From positions 1-6,834 of the forward strand of contig NZ_JADEXF010000174.1 in the NCBI RefSeq assembly GCF_015207245.1: a DNA stretch of 6,834 nucleotides, given 5' to 3'. The notes under the pieces are model-generated. The model was not told the origin of the DNA. It saw nothing but the letters and a program-made list of their open reading frames with translations, and ran no database searches. Below, one piece after another: positions 1-5,043 of the stretch. The DNA is from Nostoc cf. edaphicum LEGE 07299 (GTDB lineage Bacteria; Cyanobacteriota; Cyanobacteriia; Cyanobacteriales; Nostocaceae). The translations under genes and the position numbers were made by a program. Positions within the stretch are counted from its first letter, which is position 1, and each line of letters starts with the position of its first letter.

Positions 1-105
1 GTGCTCAATGAAAGCGACTGTAATTTGGAATTTTTGGTGATTTCACAGCCACCAAGTCATGGCGATAGGATTTTGAGCGATATTATTGAATCTAGCCCTA
101 GTTGA
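1..105 (+). CDS. 3' end of an unidentified gene, possibly a cupin-domain protein (5' end outside window)
   Basis: Frame 1 is open from the window edge to a TGA at 103-105, giving 34 residues with no internal start required. The tail reads like a genuine C-terminus, with LEFLVISQPPSHGDRI in the middle. A strand of the form FLVIS-PP-HGDR is, from memory, what closes the beta-barrel of some small cupin-domain proteins, so cupin is my best guess, but too little is visible to be sure. It ends 16 bases before the ATG of the following Uma2 gene on the same strand, so the two may be co-transcribed. It could also be chance open frame; the short ATG frame starting at 9 is not convincing as an alternative. 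Confidence 0.4.
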   Translation: MLNESDCNLEFLVISQPPSHGDRILSDIIESSPS

Positions 106-121
106 GTTGAGGGATTTGCCC

Positions 122-829
122 ATGACAGCCTCAGTAGAGTATATCCCCATTACCCCGATTGAGTACCCAGATGAGGATGGTAAGCCGATGGCTGAAGGAG
201 ATATCCAGTGCAGTTACTTGACTTATGCAAGAAATGCGCTAAAGATTTACTTTCAAAATCATCCAGATGTATACGTTGCTGGTAATCTATTTATTTACTA
301 CGAAAAAGGTTATCCAGAATCGGTTGTCGCTCCAGATGTATTTGTGGTGTTTGGAGTGGAAAACCGTGACAGACGCTCTTACAAATCATGGGAAGAAAAT
401 AATCAAACCCCAGATTTTGTTCTAGAGATTACCTCAAAAAGCACCCGCAGCAAAGACCAAGGTGCAAAGAAAGGAATTTACGCCTTTCTGGGAGTGCGTG
501 AATATTTTCAATATGACCCCACTGGCGATTATCTCAATCCCCAACTTCAGGGTTTACAGTTGGTTGATGGAAATTATTTCCCAGTGGCAACCAATACCCT
601 ACCAGATGGTACAGTCTCCCTATCCAGTGAAGTTTTAGGGCTAGAGTTACGCTTGGAGGCGGGAAAATTGCGTTTTTACAATCCAGCGACTGGTCAAACA
701 CTGCTAACTCATGAAGAGGAAGCAGCTGCACGACAAGCCGCAGAAGAGGCTCGACAGCAAATGGAGCAAAAAGCGCAAAGATTAGCTGCTAAACTCCGAG
801 AATTAAATATCGATCCAGATAGCCTTTAG
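122..829 (+). CDS. Uma2 family (DUF820) putative endonuclease with C-terminal coiled coil
   Basis: A 235-residue protein of the Uma2/DUF820 family, which has a restriction-endonuclease-like PD-(D/E)xK fold; the cellular role of the family is unknown. Visible motifs are PDVFVV (Asp72), then PDFVLEITSKST (Glu102), a DQGAKKGIY segment (Lys116/117) and GVREYFQYDP, the usual GVxEY-DP signature. Residues about 199-228 form a charged, Ala/Gln/Glu-rich coiled coil that ends in the common cyanobacterial tail LRELNIDPDSL. I chose ATG 122 because TGAGGGA at 108-114 is a well-spaced ribosome-binding site. An upstream TTG at 86 would add 12 residues but lies inside the preceding reading frame. Its closest relative in the window is the Uma2 gene at 4186-4947, with the same long architecture; the one at 3572-4141 is the short form. 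Confidence 0.88.
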   Translation: MTASVEYIPITPIEYPDEDGKPMAEGDIQCSYLTYARNALKIYFQNHPDVYVAGNLFIYYEKGYPESVVAPDVFVVFGVENRDRRSYKSWEENNQTPDFVLEITSKSTRSKDQGAKKGIYAFLGVREYFQYDPTGDYLNPQLQGLQLVDGNYFPVATNTLPDGTVSLSSEVLGLELRLEAGKLRFYNPATGQTLLTHEEEAAARQAAEEARQQMEQKAQRLAAKLRELNIDPDSL

Positions 830-845
830 CTAAATCCGGCAGTGT

Positions 846-883
846 TAATAAAACAATAGGGTGAGTATGATTTACCCACCCTA
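846..883 (-). terminator. Hairpin plus U-rich tail, probable terminator of the DUF6888/DUF6887 pair
   Basis: The arms at 857-867 and 873-883 (TAGGGTGAGTA and TACCCACCCTA) form an 11-bp stem with a 5-base loop. Read on the - strand, the stem lies 28 bases after the DUF6887 stop and is followed by TTGTTTTATTA, a U-rich tail. The single A-C mismatch on the + strand becomes a G-U pair in - strand RNA, so the hairpin is complete only in that orientation. It also separates two converging genes. The stem belongs to the same repeat family as the hairpin at 1306-1328. Confidence 0.55.
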
Positions 884-911
884 ATTATGCTTACTGAATT
901 AGACAATAATC

Positions 912-1109
912 TCAAAGTTCTCCATTAATCTTGCGCCTGATGATTTCCATCTGGGCTTGCATATCAGCTTCTGTCACAGGCATGGGATAGCCTTTAGAAT
1001 TAGGGTCACGTTTGCTCATTAAAAAACGTAGAGCTTCAATGTCTTCGCGGTTTTCGACGACATAGGCTCTCAACTCTGTAAAACTCATTTGCTCATAATT
1101 CTGGTTCAT
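912..1109 (-). CDS. Small DUF6887-type cyanobacterial protein, function unknown
   Basis: A 65-residue acidic to mixed-charge protein with no signal peptide or membrane segment. I recognise it from memory as the DUF6887 type by the opening MNQNYEQMSFTELRAYV and the ENREDIEALRFLMSKR segment, which should be mostly helical; the C-terminal part (TEADMQAQMEIIRRKI) is another likely helix. Function is unknown. I chose the ATG at 1109 because it matches the family-like N-terminus and has GGGA about 8 bases upstream; an in-frame ATG at 1130 would add seven unconvincing residues. It overlaps the end of the upstream DUF6888-type gene by 17 bases in another frame, so translation is probably coupled. A terminator-like hairpin follows it. 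Two overlapping small genes recall a toxin-antitoxin layout, but nothing in either sequence shows such activity. Confidence 0.75.
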   Translation of the reverse strand: MNQNYEQMSFTELRAYVVENREDIEALRFLMSKRDPNSKGYPMPVTEADMQAQMEIIRRKINGEL

Positions 1110-1284
1110 TGACAAAATCCCAGATTCCATTACTTAGTACAATGACTTGGAGTTCATCTCCAGCCAGGATGTAAACTTGCCCGGTTGTGTCGTCAAATCG
1201 AAATAAGCGGATATCTTTGTAAAGATTTGACAGCATTTGACAAACTCGTACACAGGCTAAGGCTTGCTCTGTTGTTGGTAAAAT
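1093..1284 (-). CDS. Small DUF6888-type cyanobacterial protein with apparent ATT start
   Basis: A 63-residue protein directly upstream of the DUF6887-type gene. It reads LPTTEQALACVRVCQMLSNL at the start, then LFRFDDTTGQVYILAGDELQ and a terminal NGIWDFVNEPEL. I recognise this from memory as the DUF6888 type, the usual partner of DUF6887. The first half should be helical and the second half a set of beta strands. The frame is open from a TGA at 1294-1296 and contains no ATG, GTG or TTG before the conserved region. The codon in the right place is ATT (1282-1284), five bases after a strong GAGGAG (1290-1295). The first in-frame ATG lies at codon 17, inside the conserved helix, and would remove it. 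Either ATT is the true start, as in a few known bacterial genes, or the gene has lost its start by mutation or sequencing error. It is absent from standard ATG/GTG/TTG calls. Confidence 0.68.
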   Translation of the reverse strand: MLPTTEQALACVRVCQMLSNLYKDIRLFRFDDTTGQVYILAGDELQVIVLSNGIWDFVNEPEL

Positions 1285-1289
1285 AAACG

Positions 1290-1295
1290 CTCCTC
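1290..1295 (-). promoter_or_regulatory. Shine-Dalgarno sequence of the DUF6888-type gene
   Basis: GAGGAG on the - strand, five bases upstream of the ATT at 1284-1282. Its strength and spacing are the main reason to take ATT as the start codon. Confidence 0.5.
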
Positions 1296-1305
1296 ACTAC
1301 TAATA

Positions 1306-1328
1306 TAGGGTGAGCAATGCCCACCCTA
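1306..1328 (-). repeat. Short interspersed hairpin repeat (TAGGGTG-type), downstream of the GH57 gene
   Basis: TAGGGTGAGC, loop AAT, GCCCACCCTA. This is a 10-bp stem of the same family as the hairpin at 857-883, with the A-C mismatch at the same position. As - strand RNA the mismatch is a G-U pair. It lies 25 bases after the GH57 stop codon and just before the DUF6888 ribosome-binding site, with no U-run after it in that direction, so it is more likely an mRNA 3' structure or a dispersed repeat than a strong terminator. Confidence 0.6.
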
Positions 1329-1353
1329 CTGCTGTTGATTATTTTTTGTGAGA

Positions 1354-2943
1354 CTATAGCGGACGGTAGACACGATAGTTGATTTCAGGGAAGATATTAT
1401 CCATTAACTCAACTTTTTCCAGCCAACCGCTGTCAATTTTGCCGATTTTAACGTCTTCGTAGAGCTTATTGAACCGCATTAGGTGCGATCGCGTCCGTCT
1501 AACTGCATAGGGTACCATCGTTCCTGTCCGCATAATAAATGCCCAGTCGGAAGATTGTGCTAATAACAATTCCCGCGCTGCTTGGTTCAATGCTTTCCAC
1601 CCCAACTCATCTTCTGGTTCCAGTTGCGAGATTTCAATCATCCGTTCAGCAGCTTTGTGCAAATGCGGATAAACCCAGGCGTTCGTCTCATTCAACCAAT
1701 ACTCGTGGAAACCCTTGAAACCCCAACTCGACTGTGAAGGACGACAAACTTGCTGCGTCGGCTGCTCCCGCAAATAGTCTGCTAAATGGGTCATTTGATA
1801 TGTTCCTTGGTCATACCATGATTTGCGGAATAGGTAATCAATGAACCAAGGGCCTTCATACCACCAATGTCCAAATAACTCTGCGTCATAAGGCGAAACG
1901 ATTACTGGCGGTCGCTGCATTATACCATAAAGATGTTCAGATTGCCGCTCTCGGTTATACATAAAGTTAGCAGCGTGTTCTGCTGCCTTTTCCCTAGCCC
2001 AATAAGGATCGTAGAGCGCCTTATCTGATAAACCTAAACCCCGCCCAGTAATTTTGTGATACTTAATGCCCGTATTTTTCCGCTGACCATTGGGCATAAT
2101 GTAGGGCTTGATGTACTCATATTCTGCTTCCCAGCCCAAATCTTTGTAAAATTCTCGATATTCCGCCGCCCCAGGATAGCCCACCTCAGAAGACCATACC
2201 TGTTGGGAAGATTCATGATCTCGACCAAAGACTGCAACACCAGTTTCTGTATAAATTGGGGCATAAGTGCCAAAGCGCGGACGGGGACGAGCGTAAAGGA
2301 TGCCATGCCCATCAGTGAGGAAGTAGCGTAACCCAGCATCGGCTAGCATCCGGTCTAAGCCTTCATAGTAGGCGCATTCCGGCAACCAAATGCCTCTGGG
2401 TGCTTGTCCAAAGGTTTGTTCGTAATGTTCGCAGGCTACCTGAATTTGCGCCCACACTGCTTGTGGATACATTTTCATCAACGGTAAATAGCCGTGAGTA
2501 GCGCCGCAAGTGATGATTTCCAGGTTGTTACTGTCTTGGAACTTCTTAAAAGCTGTCACCAAGTCCCCGCCGTAGCGTTCCCATAGCTGACGCGCTTCGC
2601 TAAATTCAGTCGCGTAATGTTCGGCTAAATAACGAAGATGCCCGTTGTTGACATTATGTTCTGCTTCTAGTGCTATAAGTTCTTCTAGTTGAGCTAAGTG
2701 TGCTTCGTAGCGTTCTTGAAGCAAAGGATCGCGAAGCATTGACACTAAAGGGGGTGTCATACTCATCGTGATTTTAAAGTCGATACCGTCTCGCTTTAAG
2801 CCTTCAAATACTTTCAATAAGGGGATGTAGGTTTCTGTGATGGCTTCATAGAGCCATTCTTCCTCCAGCACGTAGTCACTTTCCGGGTGACGAACGAAGG
2901 GCAGATGTGCGTGGAGTACAAGCGCGACGTAGCCGATAGACAT
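1354..2943 (-). CDS. GH57 family 1,4-alpha-glucan branching enzyme
   Basis: A 529-residue cytosolic enzyme of glycoside hydrolase family 57, subgroup of 1,4-alpha-glucan branching enzymes (DUF1957-type C-terminus), which cut an alpha-1,4 chain and rejoin it by an alpha-1,6 bond in glycogen. All five GH57 motifs are visible: HAHLPF (11-16), TCGATHGYLPL (about 145-155), GIWLPECAYY with the presumed nucleophile Glu189, SPYDAELFGHWW with the presumed acid/base Asp353, and QSSDWAFIMRTG (463-474). The segment RDHESSQQVWS (241-251) also fits branching enzymes. Start and length agree with the family. Cyanobacteria usually carry a GH13 GlgB as well, so this may be a second enzyme of unclear share in glycogen synthesis. 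No strong ribosome-binding site precedes ATG 2943. It contains one HIP1 site at 1485. No glycogen genes adjoin it. Confidence 0.92.
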   Translation of the reverse strand: MSIGYVALVLHAHLPFVRHPESDYVLEEEWLYEAITETYIPLLKVFEGLKRDGIDFKITMSMTPPLVSMLRDPLLQERYEAHLAQLEELIALEAEHNVNNGHLRYLAEHYATEFSEARQLWERYGGDLVTAFKKFQDSNNLEIITCGATHGYLPLMKMYPQAVWAQIQVACEHYEQTFGQAPRGIWLPECAYYEGLDRMLADAGLRYFLTDGHGILYARPRPRFGTYAPIYTETGVAVFGRDHESSQQVWSSEVGYPGAAEYREFYKDLGWEAEYEYIKPYIMPNGQRKNTGIKYHKITGRGLGLSDKALYDPYWAREKAAEHAANFMYNRERQSEHLYGIMQRPPVIVSPYDAELFGHWWYEGPWFIDYLFRKSWYDQGTYQMTHLADYLREQPTQQVCRPSQSSWGFKGFHEYWLNETNAWVYPHLHKAAERMIEISQLEPEDELGWKALNQAARELLLAQSSDWAFIMRTGTMVPYAVRRTRSHLMRFNKLYEDVKIGKIDSGWLEKVELMDNIFPEINYRVYRPL

Positions 2944-3013
2944 AGTGATTTTGGGGTGATACTTGTAAGTTGAAGGTGGAGAGGTTTGGCTGAAATTAAC
3001 AATATTTTAAGAC

Positions 3014-3042
3014 TTTATGGGGATTGTAAGAATAGTTTTCAA
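3014..3042 (-). promoter_or_regulatory. Possible sigma-70 type promoter of the GH57 gene
   Basis: On the - strand TTGAAA (3042-3037) and CATAAA (3019-3014) are separated by 17 bases, about 70 bases upstream of the GH57 start codon, in an AT-rich stretch. The -10 box is only a moderate match (4 of 6). No NtcA-type GTA-N8-TAC site is seen here. Confidence 0.25.
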
Positions 3043-3136
3043 TTGAGTTAATTACAGTGCTTGTCAGGGCACAACATTTGTTATTATGCCTCCATCACCT
3101 TTTGTTGTTAACTAGTTGTAATATCTGCCTATTTGT

Positions 3137-3223
3137 TTATTGTATAATCCGCACTGAAAATATCCATTCCGGTTCAAGACCTTTAGCCCGTAAGCATTCT
3201 GCTAATTTTCCAGCTAACTCGCC
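3137..3223 (-). pseudogene. Remnant of a Uma2-family gene, C-terminal tail only
   Basis: The - strand frame from 3223 to the TAA at 3139-3137 encodes GELAGKLAECLRAKGLEPEW followed by IFSVRIIQ. This matches the coiled-coil tail of the Uma2 protein encoded at 4186-4947 (AAILAERLRSVGIDPEQIF) in pattern: A-x-L-A-E-x-L-R-x-x-G-[IL]-[DE]-P-E-x-I-F. The match is also visible to the tail of the 122-829 protein. A stop codon lies directly upstream at 3224-3226 and no catalytic Uma2 domain is present. Eight extra residues run past the usual end, as expected where the original stop was lost. The match is short, so chance is possible but unlikely. Confidence 0.5.
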
Positions 3224-3235
3224 TCAACAATTCAA

Positions 3236-3263
3236 GGTGCGTTAGCCTACGGCGTAACACACC
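3236..3263. repeat. Short interspersed hairpin repeat (GGTGCGTTA-type)
   Basis: The arms GGTGCGTTAGCC (3236-3247) and GGCGTAACACACC (3251-3263) pair with one bulged base and one C-A mismatch around a three-base loop. This GGTGCGTTA...AACGCACC-like hairpin is, from memory, a dispersed intergenic repeat in Nostoc-type genomes. As in the two TAGGGTG-type hairpins, the mismatch becomes a G-U pair in - strand RNA. Confidence 0.6.
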
Positions 3264-3404
3264 CTACTTAAAGTTTATATTTCTTCACATACATTGAATT
3301 TCGATCGCCGACTTACTCAATTGCGGGTTTGCTTCTTCTCCCGGCAATATTCTGGCTTCATGTGCACTTCTGTGGGAAACTCATGTTGGTTAAAAAAACG
3401 TCAT

Positions 3405-3518
3405 TTATAACTGAGTCTTCTGAGAAATCTGGCAGTATTTTTTACTTTCTAACTTGGGTTCGTACTGGCTCTGCCGCAATGCACTAGCTTGTTGGTGCAG
3501 CTGAGTTTGATGAGCGAT
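3405..3518 (-). pseudogene. Duplicate fragment of the rsgA 3' end (C-terminal tail)
   Basis: Two blocks match the 3' end of rsgA in the same orientation. Bases 3409-3475 match 5081-5147 at 60 of 67 positions without gaps, and 3487-3518 match 5189-5220 at 30 of 32. Between the blocks the copy is 30 bases shorter, so the frame is kept. Translated, it reads IAHQTQLHQQ, then a shortened linker, then QSQYEPKLESKKY, CQIS, QKTQL and a stop; RsgA has KKYRRISRKTQLQDLQ at that point. The GTPase and zinc-binding parts are missing, so it cannot be a working RsgA. The frame stays open up to a GTG at 3533, which could in principle yield 42 residues. All seven mismatches in the first block are transitions. 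The homology stops inside a GCGAT that is part of a HIP1 site in rsgA but of a different repeat here. Confidence 0.88.
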
Positions 3519-3566
3519 GCCTACGGTGGTCACTGAGCCAAGTCGAAGTGCGGGCTACGCCTACGC
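3514..3566 (+). repeat. Short dispersed repeat, left copy (GCGATGCCTAC ... CGGGCTACGCCTACGC)
   Basis: GCGATGCCTAC (3514-3524) and CGGGCTACGCCTACGC (3551-3566) enclose 26 bases that contain GGTCACTGAGCCAAGTCGAA. Such blocks are, from memory, widely scattered between genes in Nostoc-type genomes. A second copy lies in inverted orientation at 5006-5038, and the two bracket the Uma2 pair. Confidence 0.6.
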
Positions 3567-3571
3567 TAGAA

Positions 3572-4141
3572 TTATACAAAAAAACGCTGAACTCGAACGC
3601 CGAAACCTGGTAACAATGGTGACGTGATTTCGTCATCAGCCAGCAAGGTTGCGATCAGTTTTAATTGGGCAGCTTCTCGGCGATAAACTTCTAGCTGCTG
3701 TAATTGCCAATTTGCAATCCAATATTCTTGGACTCCTGTGGATGAGTATAGTTTTAGCTTGGCTTCTCGATCTTTACGTTCGTTAGTTGTCCCAGGAGAA
3801 AGCACTTCCACAATGAGTTCTGGCGCTCCTCTCAAATGCCCTTCATCATCTAGCAATTGTGCTAAACGGTCATGACTAATCCAAACTACATCGGGTATGA
3901 CATTATCGGCATCTGTAAAAATTATACCGGGAGTTTGACGTGTTTCCCCCAGCTCACTAGAGCGAGACCAAATTTGTAATTCTAAGCATATATTGCCCGC
4001 AGTGCCTTGATGTTTCCAGTGAGGCGCTCTTGTCACAAATAGTTCTCCGTCAATAATCTCATAACGCTTCCATTCGTCAGTTGCAAGTAATTCTAAGTCT
4101 GAGGTTGTCCAACGGACTCGATCAGATATTGTTTGGTTCAT
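3572..4141 (-). CDS. Uma2 family (DUF820) putative endonuclease, short form
   Basis: A complete 189-residue protein of the compact Uma2 type with no coiled-coil tail. Family landmarks are present in order: RYEIIDGELFV (26-36), with Glu28 and Glu33; the PHWKHQ segment (40-45); VIPDVVWIS with Asp84; PELIVEVLSPGTTN with Glu108 and Glu112; then a KDREAKLKLY region (Lys128 as the likely lysine of the PD-(D/E)xK core); and the diagnostic TGVQEYWI (135-142). The C-terminal half ends in a beta-rich LLPGFGVRVQRFF tail usual for the family. Biological role is unknown; nuclease activity is inferred from the fold only. It starts 44 bases after the stop of the other Uma2 gene on the same strand, so the two are probably co-transcribed. 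I see no clear ribosome-binding site before ATG 4141. No HIP1 octamer occurs in it. Confidence 0.9.
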   Translation of the reverse strand: MNQTISDRVRWTTSDLELLATDEWKRYEIIDGELFVTRAPHWKHQGTAGNICLELQIWSRSSELGETRQTPGIIFTDADNVIPDVVWISHDRLAQLLDDEGHLRGAPELIVEVLSPGTTNERKDREAKLKLYSSTGVQEYWIANWQLQQLEVYRREAAQLKLIATLLADDEITSPLLPGFGVRVQRFFV

Positions 4142-4185
4142 AGGACTATTTTTCTATACCTAGTTTAGAGATAAAATTCTATTTT

Positions 4186-4947
4186 TCAGAATATTTGCTC
4201 AGGATCAATACCTACGCTTCGCAAGCGTTCCGCCAAGATTGCAGCCCGTTGACGTTCTTGTTCTAGCTCTTGATTTGTTTGCTGTAACTGTTGGTTTGCT
4301 TGCTGTAACTGTTGGTTTGCTTGCTCTAATTGTTGAGTTGATTCTTCCTCTGGCAACATCACCAGCTGCCCATCTGGGGTAAAAAAGCGTAATTTGCCCA
4401 AATATACTGCCAAATACAGCCCTAATTGCTGACTCCACAACCAACCATACTCAGTGGGTAAAAGTTCTTGGTATTGTCCATCAACTATGTGAAATCCCTG
4501 TAATTCTAGGTTATTTGGGTCAAACCAAAAGTAATCTGGAGTGCGAAATGTATTCTGGTATATTTGTTTTTTCAAACCTTTATCAACCGAGGCAGTGGAA
4601 TTAGATAATAGCTCAATAATCACATTGGGGTATTTGCCATCTTCTTGCCACACAACCCAGCTTTTGCGGTCTTTTTTTTCTGTATCTAAAACCACAAAGA
4701 AATCCGGCCCTCGAAATTCTTCTGACTTTTTCTGATTGGGACTGAAATAGATTGTCAGGTTGCCGGTAGCATAAAAATCCTGACGATCGCGCCACCACCA
4801 TTTAATCAGGCGGATAAGCAAATCAATTTGTTCGCGGTGTAAGTCAGATTCCAAGGGGGGTTCGTCACTAAAGATATCACCTGGTGGGAAAATTATACTC
4901 TCAGTGACATCTTCTAAACTAGTGGTGACAGCAAGGGGCTGAGACAT
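4186..4947 (-). CDS. Uma2 family (DUF820) putative endonuclease with coiled-coil tail
   Basis: A 253-residue protein of the long Uma2 type, related in layout to the one at 122-829: both have a D-x-Y-x-x-GNL-x-IY segment (here 57-67), PDFFVVLD (Asp82) and a P-N-VIIELLSNST segment (Glu112), followed by DKGLKK (122-127). The usual GVxEYW motif is altered to RTPDYFWFDP (135-144), so the loop after the core differs from the short form. Residues about 204-243 are a Gln/Asn-rich coiled coil of heptads (QQLQQAN type), partly encoded by perfect 21-base repeats, and the end IDPEQIF is a common cyanobacterial finish. Function is unknown. It is the first gene of a two-gene Uma2 group and begins 96 bases after the rsgA stop. 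Most of that gap is occupied by a short dispersed repeat, and no strong ribosome-binding site is seen. Confidence 0.88.
   Translation of the reverse strand: MSQPLAVTTSLEDVTESIIFPPGDIFSDEPPLESDLHREQIDLLIRLIKWWWRDRQDFYATGNLTIYFSPNQKKSEEFRGPDFFVVLDTEKKDRKSWVVWQEDGKYPNVIIELLSNSTASVDKGLKKQIYQNTFRTPDYFWFDPNNLELQGFHIVDGQYQELLPTEYGWLWSQQLGLYLAVYLGKLRFFTPDGQLVMLPEEESTQQLEQANQQLQQANQQLQQTNQELEQERQRAAILAERLRSVGIDPEQIF
4279..4320 (-). repeat. Two perfect 21-base tandem repeats encoding coiled-coil heptads
   Basis: TTGCTGTAACTGTTGGTTTG plus one C occurs twice in direct succession (4279-4299 and 4300-4320), with a degenerate third copy at 4321-4341. Each unit encodes one heptad of the QQLQQAN type. Copy-number change would alter coil length without shifting the frame. 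Confidence 0.85.
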
Positions 4948-5005
4948 ACAAGATAGTTTTTATGTTTGTCTCTATGCTATCGTGACTAACCTTTGCATTA
5001 TGAGT

Positions 5006-5038
5006 GTGTAGGCGCAGCCCGTTCGTTGTAGACATCGC
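5006..5038 (-). repeat. Short dispersed repeat, right copy, inverted relative to 3514-3566
   Basis: On the - strand it reads GCGATGTCTAC (5038-5028), six other bases, then CGGGCTGCGCCTACAC (5021-5006). The outer blocks match the left copy at 10 of 11 and 14 of 16 positions; the centre is 20 bases shorter. It fills the gap between rsgA and the Uma2 gene. Confidence 0.6.
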
Positions 5039-5043
5039 ACTCC

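Larger units (their letters stand above)
3003..3571. other. Gene-free stretch holding remnants and short repeats
   Basis: There is no intact gene in these 569 bases. From left to right it holds the GH57 upstream region (3003-3136, only a weak promoter candidate seen), a Uma2 C-terminal remnant (3137-3223), a hairpin repeat (3236-3263), a short open - strand frame of 27 codons without a start (3317-3400, unrecognised), a duplicate of the rsgA 3' end (3405-3518) and a short dispersed repeat (3514-3566). All protein remnants lie on the - strand and all keep a C-terminus with its stop codon. Confidence 0.7.

Noticed and set aside
86..121. TTG at 86 as the start of the first Uma2 gene
   Set aside because: ATG 122 has a well-placed TGAGGGA, and the extra 12 residues would overlap the preceding reading frame without resembling a Uma2 N-terminus.
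2034..2339. Open frames of 91-101 residues on both strands within this span
   Set aside because: They lie wholly inside the GH57 gene, whose motifs are complete; they show no family pattern and are shadows of it.
3057..3245. A + strand frame of 62 residues starting with a leucine-rich stretch
   Set aside because: It has no ribosome-binding site, runs opposite the Uma2 tail remnant and ends in the hairpin repeat. Its leucine-rich start looks like AT-rich intergenic sequence, not a signal peptide.
3317..3400. A - strand open frame of 27 codons with a coding-like tail (PTEVHMKPEYCREKKQTRN)
   Set aside because: It is too short, has no start codon at a sensible place, and matches no family I recognise. 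It may be another gene remnant, but this is not supported.
3234..3570. The repeats here as a CRISPR array or insertion-sequence ends
   Set aside because: There is no regular spacing of identical repeats with unique spacers, no transposase frame and no clean terminal inverted repeats with target duplications. They fit short dispersed cyanobacterial repeats better.
3572..4947. The Uma2 pair as a restriction-modification or defence system
   Set aside because: No methyltransferase, helicase or known defence partner is present. A nuclease-like fold alone does not support it.
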